NCBI RefSeq assembly: GCF_030813695.1
Contig: NZ_JAUSVA010000002.1
Span: 5,890,001 to 5,954,000, forward strand
Source of the DNA: Kitasatospora herbaricolor
GTDB lineage: Bacteria; Actinomycetota; Actinomycetes; Streptomycetales; Streptomycetaceae
Reading direction: 5' to 3'
Length of the DNA stretch: 64,000 nucleotides
In this document: positions 9,501 through 16,707 of the stretch, in pieces
Numbering within the stretch: the first letter of the stretch is position 1
Layout: each line of letters starts with the position of its first letter
Program-made: the position numbers and the translations under genes
Notes under the pieces: generated by a model
Database searches by the model: none
What the model was told of the DNA's origin: nothing
What the model saw: only the letters and a program-made list of their open reading frames with translations

Positions 9501-11006
9501 GGCCTGCTCGCGCAGCCGCTCGGCCTCGGCGGCGGCCGCTGCCAGGATCCGCTCGGCCTCGGCGGCGGCCTCGCCGCGCGCCGTCCCGGCGTCCCGCTCG
9601 GCCCGGCCGAGCACCTCCTCGGCCGTCTTGGCGGCCTTGGCGAGGTGCACGGTGGCGTCCTTGGCGCCCGCGGCCCGGCCCTGCTCCTGGGCCTCGTTGC
9701 GCAACTGCTCGGCGGTGGCCTCGGCCTGGGCGCGCAGGTCGGCCGCGTCCCGCTCGGCTTCGGCGCGCAGTTCGGCGATGGCGGCCTCGGCCTCGGCGCG
9801 CAGCTGGCCGGCGACGCTCTCGGCGGTGGCCCGCAGCCGCTCGCTCTCCTCGGCGGCGGCGGCCTTGGCGGCGTCGGCCTCGGCCTTGGCGTTGGCCGCC
9901 TCGGCCTTGATCCGCTCGGTCTCCTTGGTGGCGTTGGCGACCATCCGGGCGATCTCGGCCCGGGCGGTCTGCGAGCGCTGCTCGCTGGCGGCCTCGCCAC
10001 CGGCCACCAGCCGCTCGACGGCGGCCTCGGCGTCGGCCTGCAGCTGCTCGGCGGCCTCCTCGGCCCGGGCGCGCAGTTCGGCGGCCTCCTGGCGGGCCCG
10101 CTCGGCCTCGGCCAGGGCCTCGGCGCGCAGTCGCTCTATCTCGGCCTGCGCGCGGGCGAGGGTCTCCTCGGCGCGGGCCTGGTCGGCGACGGCCTGCTCC
10201 TTGAGCCGGCCGATCTCGGCCTGGGCGGCGGCGAGCTGGTGCTCGGCGGCGGCCTGGGCGCCGGCCAGCTGCTGCTGGGCCTGGTTGGCGGCGGTGCCGC
10301 GCATCTCCTCGGCCTGGGCGCTGGCCTGCTGGGCCTGCTCGGAGGCGGCCCGCAGCAGGCGTTCGGCGTCGGTCTGGGCGCGGTGCAGGGCGGCCTCGGC
10401 GGCGGCCTGGGCCTCGCCGCGGGCGGCGTCCACGTCGGCGGCGGTCTGCGCGCGGGCCTGGTCGGCGAGGGCGGCCGCCTCGGCGCGGGCGGCGGCGACC
10501 AGCCGGTCGGCCTCCGCGCGGGACTCCTGGAGCAGGCGCTGGGCCTCCTGCTCGGTGCCGGCCCGGGTCTGCTCGGCCCAGGAGACGTTCTCGTTGACGT
10601 GGCGCTCGGCGCTGCGGCGCAGCTCGGCCAGCTCGGCGTCGAGCTGGCGGCGGCGGTCGGCGAGCTCGGCCTCCAGCCGGGCGGTGCGGTCGGCGGCCTC
10701 GGCCATCAGCCGCTGGGTGGCGGCCTGGGACTCGCGCAGCTGCCGTTCGGCATCCGCGCGCAGTTGCTGGGCCTGCATCTCGGCGTTGCGCAGGAGCTGC
10801 TCGGCCTGGCCGGAGACGGAGTCGAAAGCGCGCGGCTGAGCGAGCTGCCGACGGGATTCGTGCAGCTTGGCCCGAAGCACCTCCACCTGGTAGGCGAGGT
10901 CCTCGGCATGCTCGACGGCCTTGTCCCGCTCCTTGCGAGTCCGATCCATGTCGGCCTCGAACTGGGAGAGGTGATCGTCAGCCTCGTAGCGGTCGTAGCC
11001 CCGCAC
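6537..11006 (-). CDS. scy: Scy, giant coiled-coil polarity scaffold
   Basis: From a GTG at 11006 it encodes 1489 residues. After a DivIVA-like start (VRGYDRYEADDHLSQFEADM) comes about 1400 residues of nearly unbroken coiled coil, dominated by Ala, Glu, Arg and Leu in long-period repeats of the kind described for the Scy/FilP family. The last 55 residues are Gly/Ser/Asn-rich. Scy is the hub of the tip-organising centre and recruits DivIVA, FilP and ParA. It is longer than the S. coelicolor protein as I remember it (about 1330), consistent with repeat-number drift. The GTG start rests on the conserved RGY start; no clean ribosome-binding site precedes it. The frame stays open to 11855 but loses coding character. 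Confidence 0.9.
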   Translation of the reverse strand: MRGYDRYEADDHLSQFEADMDRTRKERDKAVEHAEDLAYQVEVLRAKLHESRRQLAQPRAFDSVSGQAEQLLRNAEMQAQQLRADAERQLRESQAATQRLMAEAADRTARLEAELADRRRQLDAELAELRRSAERHVNENVSWAEQTRAGTEQEAQRLLQESRAEADRLVAAARAEAAALADQARAQTAADVDAARGEAQAAAEAALHRAQTDAERLLRAASEQAQQASAQAEEMRGTAANQAQQQLAGAQAAAEHQLAAAQAEIGRLKEQAVADQARAEETLARAQAEIERLRAEALAEAERARQEAAELRARAEEAAEQLQADAEAAVERLVAGGEAASEQRSQTARAEIARMVANATKETERIKAEAANAKAEADAAKAAAAEESERLRATAESVAGQLRAEAEAAIAELRAEAERDAADLRAQAEATAEQLRNEAQEQGRAAGAKDATVHLAKAAKTAEEVLGRAERDAGTARGEAAAEAERILAAAAAEAERLREQAQAAVEQAQNAALDDAAGIRERMQQMQDEAAGLRAEAEELRSQAAAEAERVRGEARRQAVVQIEESAKNAEELLTRAKTDADELRAGAADEVERLRGQAKERAAEMQGRAEQTLSRARAEAEKLAAAAEQQHRDAIAAAKAAAAENRAAAERETAELRREATEFDERVRSGASADAQALRAEAEAAAQALAATAEAEAERLRTETGTELAALRAEAEAAAEALREESRQAYEDAAAGLLRERELTAEQLAAAQAAHERAEAVAAELAERTEAEATAVREAAESEAARLRAEAAQALEAARTAAVAQLTKAEDASGKLREQAEQALVRAKEQAEALTAEATAAADTARAEAEQALGEARERAAELAAEAQAAAEALRAEAAAELERARAEAEKSAAEAARTAKELVAAAEDEAAEVRQSVAGMHEAASQQVAEVRAAAEREAAETRELAALESAELRESAERDSAELRGTTDRETAGLRERAERETTELRATAAAETEALRERTARELTADREAAEAELGRLRAEAQAYDERLRAEAQAELRGAQELAERQRAESEELARRTVAEAEQRADATIAEAEELAAGLRAEAEEYALATRSLADDYDSSTRARAEVFDTETRDQAEQFDRSTREQAKSVLEKAFADAESLGEDARTTALATTAAAEEQADAMVAAARKESDRLVAVGEAAGQAEVERARADADALLSEARRDATAIRERAEELRERTDSEVEALHERARKENAQAMKSAGERVDALVTAAQEQLTEAEELAVAAVAEAEERAAALVAAAEERAAELASEASAEASKVRISAVRKAEGLLKGAEQKLADSTDRAEALIAKAQARLKEAQDEAEERIEAASTEAEKRLRAADETADEQIALAAEEAERLRAEARAEAERVTDEGRRELDELVRRRKDINTEISRVQDVLSALEAFEAPSPVAQAATGGSAGGGSANGGSNSKNSGSGGREAAPKAGAGVGAPRSGGNRSGGAPPD

Positions 11007-11641
11007 TCCGCGGTCCCATCCATCTCCTGGTCGCGTCCTCGACCCGGCCGTCCGACGTCCCCGTACTGTCCGGGAGCCGGTGCGGCTGGTCCTTGCATCC
11101 GCGGCCGGTGGACGCCCCCTGACCTGCTGGGGCCGCCCGCCACGGTCGGGGTCCTGGCCGGTGGTACGCGGTGTTTCCGCGCTCCCCCGTCCGGGTGGAC
11201 TCCTGGGCGAACTCTTGCCTTGTGGAGAATGGTGACAGATCCGGACTGCGACTGTTGAGCCGTGCCCGCGTTGTGGACTCCCCTGGCGGCGCGAAAGACC
11301 GGAGTTCCACCGGCCTGACCCGCCTTCGGCCGTGCCCGTCGGACCTCTTCCTCCCCGAGGCCTTCGCGCACCTGGGCATTGTAGTGGTCGCGCACCTCGG
11401 GGGAATGGCCACGTAGGGGTTTTTGGGGTCCTTCCAGACGTTACCGGCCGGTCACCTCCGGTCCGGGGCGGCCGGACGGCCCCGGGCGGCCCGGAAGGAT
11501 CGTGCCGGGACGGCCCCCGGGGCGGGCCCCCGGGAGCCCGGCGCGCGCCTGCCGGGCCGGGCGGAGCCCCGGTCGGAGCCCCGCCCGGCGCCTGCCCCGA
11601 CGGCTCGCCGACGCGTTCTTCGGGGCTTGACGGCGGCCCGG
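11007..11641. other. Long upstream region of scy (635 bp, no convincing gene)
   Basis: This stretch lies between the end of mce and the start of scy, both on the minus strand. I find no frame with sustained coding character and a ribosome-binding site. One minus-strand frame at about 11310-11415 reads briefly like protein (SPEVRDHYNAQVREGLGEEE) and then decays. The scy promoter and any long leader must lie here. The part near 11440-11640 is extremely GC-rich. Confidence 0.5.
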
Positions 11642-12073
11642 TCAGTGCTCCGTGCCGGCCGAGGTGACGAGCTCGGTGAGCACCCCGCCGCAGTCCTTCG
11701 GGTGCAGGAACGTGATCCGCGAGCCCATCGAGCCGATCCGCGGCTCGTCGTAGAGCACCCGCACGCCCTTGCCGCGGATCTCGGCCGCGTCGCCGTCCAC
11801 GTCGGCGGTGCCGAAGGCGATGTGGTGCACGCCCTCGCCGTTCTTGGCGAGCCACTTGGCGACCGTGGAGTCCTCGCGGGTGGGCTCCAGCAGCTGCAGG
11901 TAGGAGGCGCCGCCGTCACCGGTGTCGTTGATCTTCAGCATCGCCTCGCGCACCCCCTGCTCCTCGTTGACCTCGCTGTGGAACACCTCGAAGCCGTACG
12001 TGGAGCGGTAGAACTCGACCGTCTTGTCGAGATCGAAGCAGGCGATGCCGATGTGGTCGATGCGGGTCAGCAC
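11642..12073 (-). CDS. mce: Methylmalonyl-CoA epimerase
   Basis: The 143-residue VOC/glyoxalase-fold enzyme interconverts (2R)- and (2S)-methylmalonyl-CoA, linking the B12 mutase to propionyl-CoA carboxylase and polyketide extender supply. It carries two beta-alpha-beta-beta-beta modules. Metal-ligand and catalytic positions are visible in RIDHIGIACFDL (His near residue 7), GEGVHHIAFG (His-His near 84) and CGGVLTELV (the Glu near 135). The GTG start is supported by GGAGG 6-7 bases upstream. It is divergent from a thiolase; MeaB and isobutyryl-CoA mutase genes lie nearby. Confidence 0.93.
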   Translation of the reverse strand: MLTRIDHIGIACFDLDKTVEFYRSTYGFEVFHSEVNEEQGVREAMLKINDTGDGGASYLQLLEPTREDSTVAKWLAKNGEGVHHIAFGTADVDGDAAEIRGKGVRVLYDEPRIGSMGSRITFLHPKDCGGVLTELVTSAGTEH

Positions 12074-12294
12074 TTCGGGCCTCCAGGGCTGGGGCGGCGG
12101 GGCCGCCGGACGGGATGACCTCAGTGCAGCGCATCCGACCGGCGCACGCCAGGGTGGCCGGTGCGAGCCTGCTCACAATCCGCGCCGACCCCCGCCGGGC
12201 GCCCCGGGCGGGTCGTCCGCGCCCGTTCGCCCGGACCGCCCTGACACGGTGTTGACTGGACAGTGCCAGTGCGCCTGATCACACCGCCGCTCCG

Positions 12295-12323
12295 GTGACG
12301 GAAGGGTTACGTGTCAGTACATT
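12295..12323 (+). promoter_or_regulatory. Candidate thiolase promoter
   Basis: GTGACG at 12295-12300 and TACATT at 12318-12323 are separated by 17 bases, a good vegetative -35/-10 pair. The predicted transcript would start near 12330, leaving a leader of about 40 bases before the thiolase ATG. Confidence 0.4.
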
Positions 12324-12369
12324 GAGCGCATCCTCACACCTGGCCACGACGTGCGAAGGGGCCCGTCCC

Positions 12370-13563
12370 ATGACCAACACCACCTCTGTGATCGTCGCAG
12401 GCGCACGCACCCCGATGGGCCGGCTGCTCGGCTCGCTCAAGGGCTTCTCGGGCGCCGACCTCGGCGGCTTCGCGATCAAGGCCGCCGTGGAGCGGGCCGG
12501 CATCACCGGTGAGCAGGTCCAGTACGTGATCATGGGCCAGGTGCTGCAGGCCGGCGCCGGCCAGATCCCCGCCCGCCAGGCCGCCGTCAAGGCCGGCATC
12601 CCGATGAACGTCCCGGCGCTGACCGTCAACAAGGTCTGTCTCTCCGGCCTGGACGCCATCGCGCTCGCCGACCAGCTGATCCGCGCCGGCGAGTTCGACA
12701 TCGTGGTGGCCGGCGGCCAGGAGTCCATGACCAACGCCCCGCACGTGCTGCCGAAGTCCCGTGAGGGCTACAAGTACGGCGCGATCGAGATGCTCGACGC
12801 GATGGCGTACGACGGCCTGACCGACGCCTTCGAGAACATCCCGATGGGCGAGTCGACCGAGAAGCACAACACCCGCCTCGGCATCCCGCGCGACGTCCAG
12901 GACGAGATCGCCGCCCGCTCGCACCAGCGCGCCGCGGCCGCCCAGAAGAACGGCGTCTTCGACGCCGAGATCGTCCCGGTGGAGATCCCGCAGCGCAAGG
13001 GCGAGCCGGTCCTGTTCAGCCAGGACGAGGGCATCCGCGCCGAGACCACCGTCGAGAGCCTCGCCAAGCTGCGCCCGGCCTTCGTCAAGGACGGCACCAT
13101 CACCGCCGGCACCTCCTCGCAGATCTCCGACGGCGCCGCCGCCGTGGTCGTGATGAGCAAGGCCAAGGCCGAGGAGCTGGGCCTGAGCTGGATCGCCGAG
13201 ATCGGTGCCCACGGCAACGTGGCCGGCCCGGACAACTCGCTGCAGTCGCAGCCGTCCAACGCGATCCTGCACGCGGTCGCCAAGGAGGGCATCGAGGTCG
13301 CCGACCTCGACCTGATCGAGATCAACGAGGCCTTCGCCGCGGTCGCGCACCAGTCGATGAAGGACCTCGGCGTCACCGAGGAGAAGGTCAACGTCAACGG
13401 CGGCGCCATCGCGCTCGGCCACCCGATCGGCATGTCCGGTGCCCGGGTGGTGCTGCACCTCGCGCTGGAGCTGCAGCGGCGCGGCGGCGGCACCGGTGCG
13501 GCCGCGCTGTGCGGCGGCGGCGGCCAGGGTGACGCGCTGATCGTGCGGGTCCCCAAGGCCTGA
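12370..13563 (+). CDS. Acetyl-CoA C-acetyltransferase (thiolase)
   Basis: The 397-residue thiolase condenses or cleaves acetoacetyl-CoA. The acyl-accepting Cys lies in TVNKVCLSGLDA near residue 88. The second active-site elements are NEAFAAVAHQS, GGAIALGHPIGMSGAR (catalytic His) and the C-terminal LCGGGGQGDA carrying the general-base Cys. GGQESMTNAPHVLP is typical of the biosynthetic/degradative acetyl-CoA acetyltransferase group. The ATG at 12370 follows GAAGGGG. It fits with the neighbouring mce and meaB in short acyl-CoA metabolism, and may also feed the ethylmalonyl-CoA pathway. Confidence 0.92.
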   Translation: MTNTTSVIVAGARTPMGRLLGSLKGFSGADLGGFAIKAAVERAGITGEQVQYVIMGQVLQAGAGQIPARQAAVKAGIPMNVPALTVNKVCLSGLDAIALADQLIRAGEFDIVVAGGQESMTNAPHVLPKSREGYKYGAIEMLDAMAYDGLTDAFENIPMGESTEKHNTRLGIPRDVQDEIAARSHQRAAAAQKNGVFDAEIVPVEIPQRKGEPVLFSQDEGIRAETTVESLAKLRPAFVKDGTITAGTSSQISDGAAAVVVMSKAKAEELGLSWIAEIGAHGNVAGPDNSLQSQPSNAILHAVAKEGIEVADLDLIEINEAFAAVAHQSMKDLGVTEEKVNVNGGAIALGHPIGMSGARVVLHLALELQRRGGGTGAAALCGGGGQGDALIVRVPKA

Positions 13564-13591
13564 CGGGCCGGGACCACCTGACGTAGCCTCT

Positions 13592-13655
13592 GGGCTGCGA
13601 ACCGCGGGCCCGCCCGAAGCGCCCACCGGCGCGGGGCGGCAGCGGTTCGCAGCCC
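13592..13655. promoter_or_regulatory. Long inverted repeat between thiolase and meaB
   Basis: Perfect 13-bp arms, GGGCTGCGAACCG at 13592-13604 and CGGTTCGCAGCCC at 13643-13655, enclose a 38-base GC-rich insert. It begins 29 bases after the thiolase stop and ends 47 bases before meaB. It can fold as a terminator, an attenuator or a processing element. The large loop is unusual for a simple terminator. Confidence 0.5.
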
Positions 13656-13702
13656 ACCCGTCTTCGGCGGCGAGAACCGCAGCCCGATCGAGGAGTGCCC
13701 TG

Positions 13703-14659
13703 ATGGTCGATGTGCCGACACTGGTCGAGCAGGCCCGGGCGGGCCGCCCGCGCGCCGTGGCCCGGCTGATCTCGCTGGTCGAGAACGGCGCCCCGGAGCT
13801 GCGCGAGGTGATGGCCGCCCTCGCGCCGTACACCGGGCAGGCCTTCACGGTGGGGCTGACCGGATCCCCTGGCGTCGGCAAGTCCACCTCGACCTCGGCC
13901 CTGGTCTCGGCCTACCGCCGGCTCGGCAAGCGGGTCGGGGTGCTGGCCGTCGACCCGTCCTCGCCGTTCTCCGGCGGCGCGCTGCTCGGCGACCGGGTCC
14001 GGATGCAGGACCACGCCACCGACCCGGAGGTGTTCATCCGCTCGATGGCCACCCGCGGCCACCTCGGCGGGCTCTCCTGGACGGCTCCGCAGGCCCTGCG
14101 GGTGCTGGACGCGGCCGGCTGCGAGGTGATCCTGGTCGAGACCGTCGGCGTCGGCCAGTCCGAGGTGGAGATCGCCGCCCAGGCGGACACCACGGTCGTG
14201 CTGCTGGCACCGGGCATGGGGGACGGCATCCAGGCGGCCAAGGCCGGGATCCTGGAGATCGGCGACCTCTTCGTGGTGAACAAGGCCGACCGGGACGGCG
14301 CGGACGCCACCGCCCGCGAGCTCAACCACATGCTCGGCCTGGGCGAGGCCCGCGAGCCGGGCGCCTGGCGGCCGCCGATCCTCAAGACGGTGGCGGCCCG
14401 CGGCGAGGGCGTGGACGAGGTGGTCGAGGCGCTGGAGAAGCACCGCGCCTGGCTGGAGGAGCACGGCGAACTGGCCGCCCGCCGGCGCCGGCGCGCCTCG
14501 GACGAGATCGAGGCGATCGCCCTGACCGCCCTGCGGGCCCGGATCGGCGACCTGCACGGGGACCGCCACCTGGACGCCCTGGCGGAGCGGGTGGCGGCCG
14601 GCGAGCTGGACCCGTACGGCGCCGCCGACCAGCTGGTCGCGGGGCTCACCGGGGCCTGA
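13703..14659 (+). CDS. meaB: MeaB, G-protein chaperone of B12-dependent acyl-CoA mutases
   Basis: This 318-residue GTPase of the SIMIBI class loads and protects adenosylcobalamin in methylmalonyl-CoA mutase-type enzymes. Seen: P-loop GLTGSPGVGKST near residue 55, switch region DPSSPFSGGALLGDR, Walker B/switch II ETVGVGQSE, and base-recognition NKAD near 193. Length is normal. It starts at ATG with GAGGAG 8 bases upstream. It follows the thiolase on the same strand with a hairpin in between. The isobutyryl-CoA mutase gene 8 kb downstream is a possible client; a methylmalonyl-CoA mutase elsewhere in the genome is equally possible. Confidence 0.95.
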   Translation: MVDVPTLVEQARAGRPRAVARLISLVENGAPELREVMAALAPYTGQAFTVGLTGSPGVGKSTSTSALVSAYRRLGKRVGVLAVDPSSPFSGGALLGDRVRMQDHATDPEVFIRSMATRGHLGGLSWTAPQALRVLDAAGCEVILVETVGVGQSEVEIAAQADTTVVLLAPGMGDGIQAAKAGILEIGDLFVVNKADRDGADATARELNHMLGLGEAREPGAWRPPILKTVAARGEGVDEVVEALEKHRAWLEEHGELAARRRRRASDEIEAIALTALRARIGDLHGDRHLDALAERVAAGELDPYGAADQLVAGLTGA

Positions 14660-14779
14660 GCGGCCGCCGGCGGCCCGTGCGGCCGGTGCTCAGGAGGGCC
14701 TTCCCGGCTGATCCGCCGTACCCCGAACCTCCGGCCCACCGTGCAGCTGGCGACCCGGCCCGCCGGGACGCCTCGGAAG

Positions 14780-15055
14780 AGGACCTGTACGACCTGTTCG
14801 GTTCTGTCGTGGGCCTTTCCGAGGATGCGACGGACCGGGCCGACCGTGCCCGGTACCGGCTGACGCGAAAAGGGGCGGCATCGCTCCGCAGGCGTCGTGG
14901 ACCTGCTGGTCGCCGCCACCGCCGTGCACAACGACATGACGGTCCTGCACGTCGACCGGGATTTCGCCACGCCCGCCCGGGTGGTCACCGAACTTCGCGA
15001 GCGCGACATCCGCGACCGGCTGACCGGACTTCATCCGGCCCGCGCGGGGCGCCCG
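14780..15055 (+). pseudogene. Decayed PIN-domain (VapC-type) toxin fragment
   Basis: The frame containing GTG at 14900 reads RHRSAGVVDLLVAATAVH then TVLHVDRDF, the C-terminal half of a PIN-domain ribonuclease with its conserved Asp residues. Just upstream a neighbouring frame reads DRADRARYRLTRKG, matching the preceding helix of VapC proteins; the join needs a 1-base frameshift near 14865, and the second frame has a TGA just upstream. The N-terminal third with the first catalytic Asp is missing, no normal stop follows, and no antitoxin is present. This is a remnant of a toxin-antitoxin module, not a working gene. Confidence 0.6.
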
Positions 15056-15072
15056 CCCCGCCGGGGCCGGTC

Positions 15073-15600
15073 TCAGGCCCGTCCGCGCAGGTCGCGCAGG
15101 TGCTCGGCGACCGGGCCCAGCGCCGCGTACATGGCGTCGAGCTGCTCGGGCGTGAAGCGGTCGATGAAGTGCCGGCGGACGCTGCGGACGTGGTCGGGGG
15201 CGACCCGCTGCATGGTCTCCCAGCCCAGCTCGGTGAGGTGGGCGTAGAGGCCGCGGCGGTCGCCCGGACACTCCTGGCGCAGCACCAGGCCGGCCGTCTC
15301 CATCCGGGTGATCTGGTGCGAGAGGCGGCTCTTGGACTGGAGGGTGGCGGTGGCGAGGTCGGTCATCCGCATCCGCCGCTCGGGAGCCTCGGAGAGCACG
15401 ACCAGGATCTCGTAGTCGTTGATCGCCAGGCCGTGCGGCTGCAGCTCGCGGCCGAGCTGGTAGTCGAGCAGCTTGCTGACCTCGAGGTGGGCACGCCAGA
15501 GCCGCTGCTCCCGGGCGGTGAGCCAGGGTGTCGTCTCCTCCTCGGTGTCGGTCGACGGCGAGGAGGAGACGACGGCGGAGTGAGGGGTGTGCGTGTCCAT
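15073..15600 (-). CDS. MarR family transcriptional regulator
   Basis: The 175-residue protein has a polar N-terminal tail (about 25 residues) and then a winged helix-turn-helix MarR domain: LAINDYEILVVLSEAPERR, recognition region LATATLQSKSRLSHQITRM, and wing GLVLRQECPGDRRGLYAHLT. It is presumably a dimeric repressor sensing a small molecule. Its start is separated by only 39 bases from the stop of the AIM24 gene behind it. That gap contains an AT-rich palindrome that probably serves autoregulation. Read-through from the AIM24 operon is possible. Confidence 0.88.
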   Translation of the reverse strand: MDTHTPHSAVVSSSPSTDTEEETTPWLTAREQRLWRAHLEVSKLLDYQLGRELQPHGLAINDYEILVVLSEAPERRMRMTDLATATLQSKSRLSHQITRMETAGLVLRQECPGDRRGLYAHLTELGWETMQRVAPDHVRSVRRHFIDRFTPEQLDAMYAALGPVAEHLRDLRGRA

Positions 15601-15622
15601 ACGGACAGCATAGCCCGATTGG

Positions 15623-15644
15623 TTAAATGTTGTACAAAATTAAA
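15623..15644. promoter_or_regulatory. AT-rich palindrome, probable MarR autoregulatory operator
   Basis: A 22-bp imperfect palindrome (9 of 11 pairs) is centred on a perfect TTGTACAA core at 15630-15637. It is conspicuously AT-rich in GC-rich DNA, sits 23-44 bases upstream of the marR ATG and overlaps the stop codon of the upstream AIM24 gene. Size and position fit a MarR dimer site. Confidence 0.55.
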
Positions 15645-16707
15645 GACCGAACCGTCGTCCGAGGTCACCCAGGTTACCGAGCCCCGGGATGTTCACGTTC
15701 GGCAACTGCTGGCCGCCGGCGTGACCGCCCGGCTGCTGCGGCACCCCGCCCATCGGGACACCCGCCTCGGCGTGCACCTGGCCCACCGAGCGGTCGGCCA
15801 TCAGCGTCTCGGAGGACTGCAGCAGCACCTGGCCGGCCCCGATGAACTCGAACTGGTGCTCCTCGCCGGACGCCCCGCCCAGGCCGGTCAGCCGGCGCAG
15901 GCCGCCGATCAGCCCGTGCATGTAGGCCTCGTCGTAGTGGTGGCACGGCGCGGGGCAGTCCGCCCAGCCCACCAGGGCCTGCGGGTCGACCCGGATCGGC
16001 GGCTCGACGAAGTGCACCGGCCCGTTGGAGGCCGCCACGAACTTGCCGGTGCCGATCAGGGTCAGGAAGCCCGGGATGATCGACTGCTTCAGCTGCAGCG
16101 TCGGCTCGAAGGCCAGCAGGTTGCCGGAGCGGACGGTGAGGTTGCCGTTCTCCAGGTCGTACGAGTTGAGGTCGAAGGCCCGGTCGGCCAGCAGCATCTT
16201 GCCGCGGCCCTCGGCGACCACCCAGTCCGAGGCGTGCAGCGGCGAGTTGAAGTGCCGCCCGAGCATCCGGTCGACCGCGCCCGCGCCGACGCCCTTGAAG
16301 CTGATGTCGCCGTAGTAGGCGATCATCTTGCCCTTCTGCAGGAAGTACGACCCGTTCAGGTCGACCGAGAAGGCGTACGGGTTGACGTTGTCGTTGGCCG
16401 GCAGGCTGTGCGCGTCGTGCACCACCGGGCCGGAGCCGTCCTGCGCCTTGGGCAGCGGCGCCTGGGCCCCGCCGAACTGCTCCTGGGCGTAGTTCTGCTG
16501 GGGCTGCTGGGGCGGGTAGCCCTGCTGCGGGTAGCCCTGCGGGGGCGGCGGCGGGGGGTAGCCCTGCGGGGGCGGCGGCGGGTAGCCCTGCTGCGGGTAG
16601 CCCTGCGGGGGCGGCGCGTTGTACCCGGGCTGGGTCGGCTGGCCGTAGGGCGACTGCCCGTACGGGTCGGGCTGGCCGTACGGCGGCTGCTGGGGAGGGT
16701 AGGACAT
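15640..16707 (-). CDS. AIM24 family protein with Pro/Gln/Tyr-rich N-terminal region
   Basis: The protein has 355 residues. Residues 1-85 are a low-complexity tail with PYGQ and GYPQQGYPPPP-type repeats, like those of actinobacterial peripheral membrane proteins. From about residue 105 (NPYAFSVDLNGSYFLQKGKM) an AIM24 beta-sandwich domain runs to about 320, with GRGKMLLADRAFD, LLAFEPTLQLKQS and HQFEFIGAGQVLLQSSE. A short insert contains DCPAPCHHYDEAY, a possible Cys/His metal site. The biochemical role of bacterial AIM24 proteins is not established. The ATG overlaps the stop of the preceding AIM24 gene by one base (TGATG), with GAGGAG upstream. Confidence 0.85.
   Translation of the reverse strand: MSYPPQQPPYGQPDPYGQSPYGQPTQPGYNAPPPQGYPQQGYPPPPPQGYPPPPPPQGYPQQGYPPQQPQQNYAQEQFGGAQAPLPKAQDGSGPVVHDAHSLPANDNVNPYAFSVDLNGSYFLQKGKMIAYYGDISFKGVGAGAVDRMLGRHFNSPLHASDWVVAEGRGKMLLADRAFDLNSYDLENGNLTVRSGNLLAFEPTLQLKQSIIPGFLTLIGTGKFVAASNGPVHFVEPPIRVDPQALVGWADCPAPCHHYDEAYMHGLIGGLRRLTGLGGASGEEHQFEFIGAGQVLLQSSETLMADRSVGQVHAEAGVPMGGVPQQPGGHAGGQQLPNVNIPGLGNLGDLGRRFGL

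Noticed and set aside
6600..10950. DNA-level repeats within scy as a mobile or satellite repeat
   Set aside because: They follow the codon pattern of coiled-coil Ala/Glu/Arg repeats and stay in frame throughout.
7314..11258. A 1314-codon open frame on the plus strand antisense to scy
   Set aside because: It is composed of Gly/Leu/Arg repeats with no ribosome-binding site. It arises because scy codons are GC-rich and repetitive; scy itself has clear coiled-coil homology.
6537..11855. Extension of scy to an upstream start at 11855
   Set aside because: The added 280 codons overlap mce, are Arg/Pro/Gly-rich and lack coiled-coil character; homology starts at the GTG near 11006.
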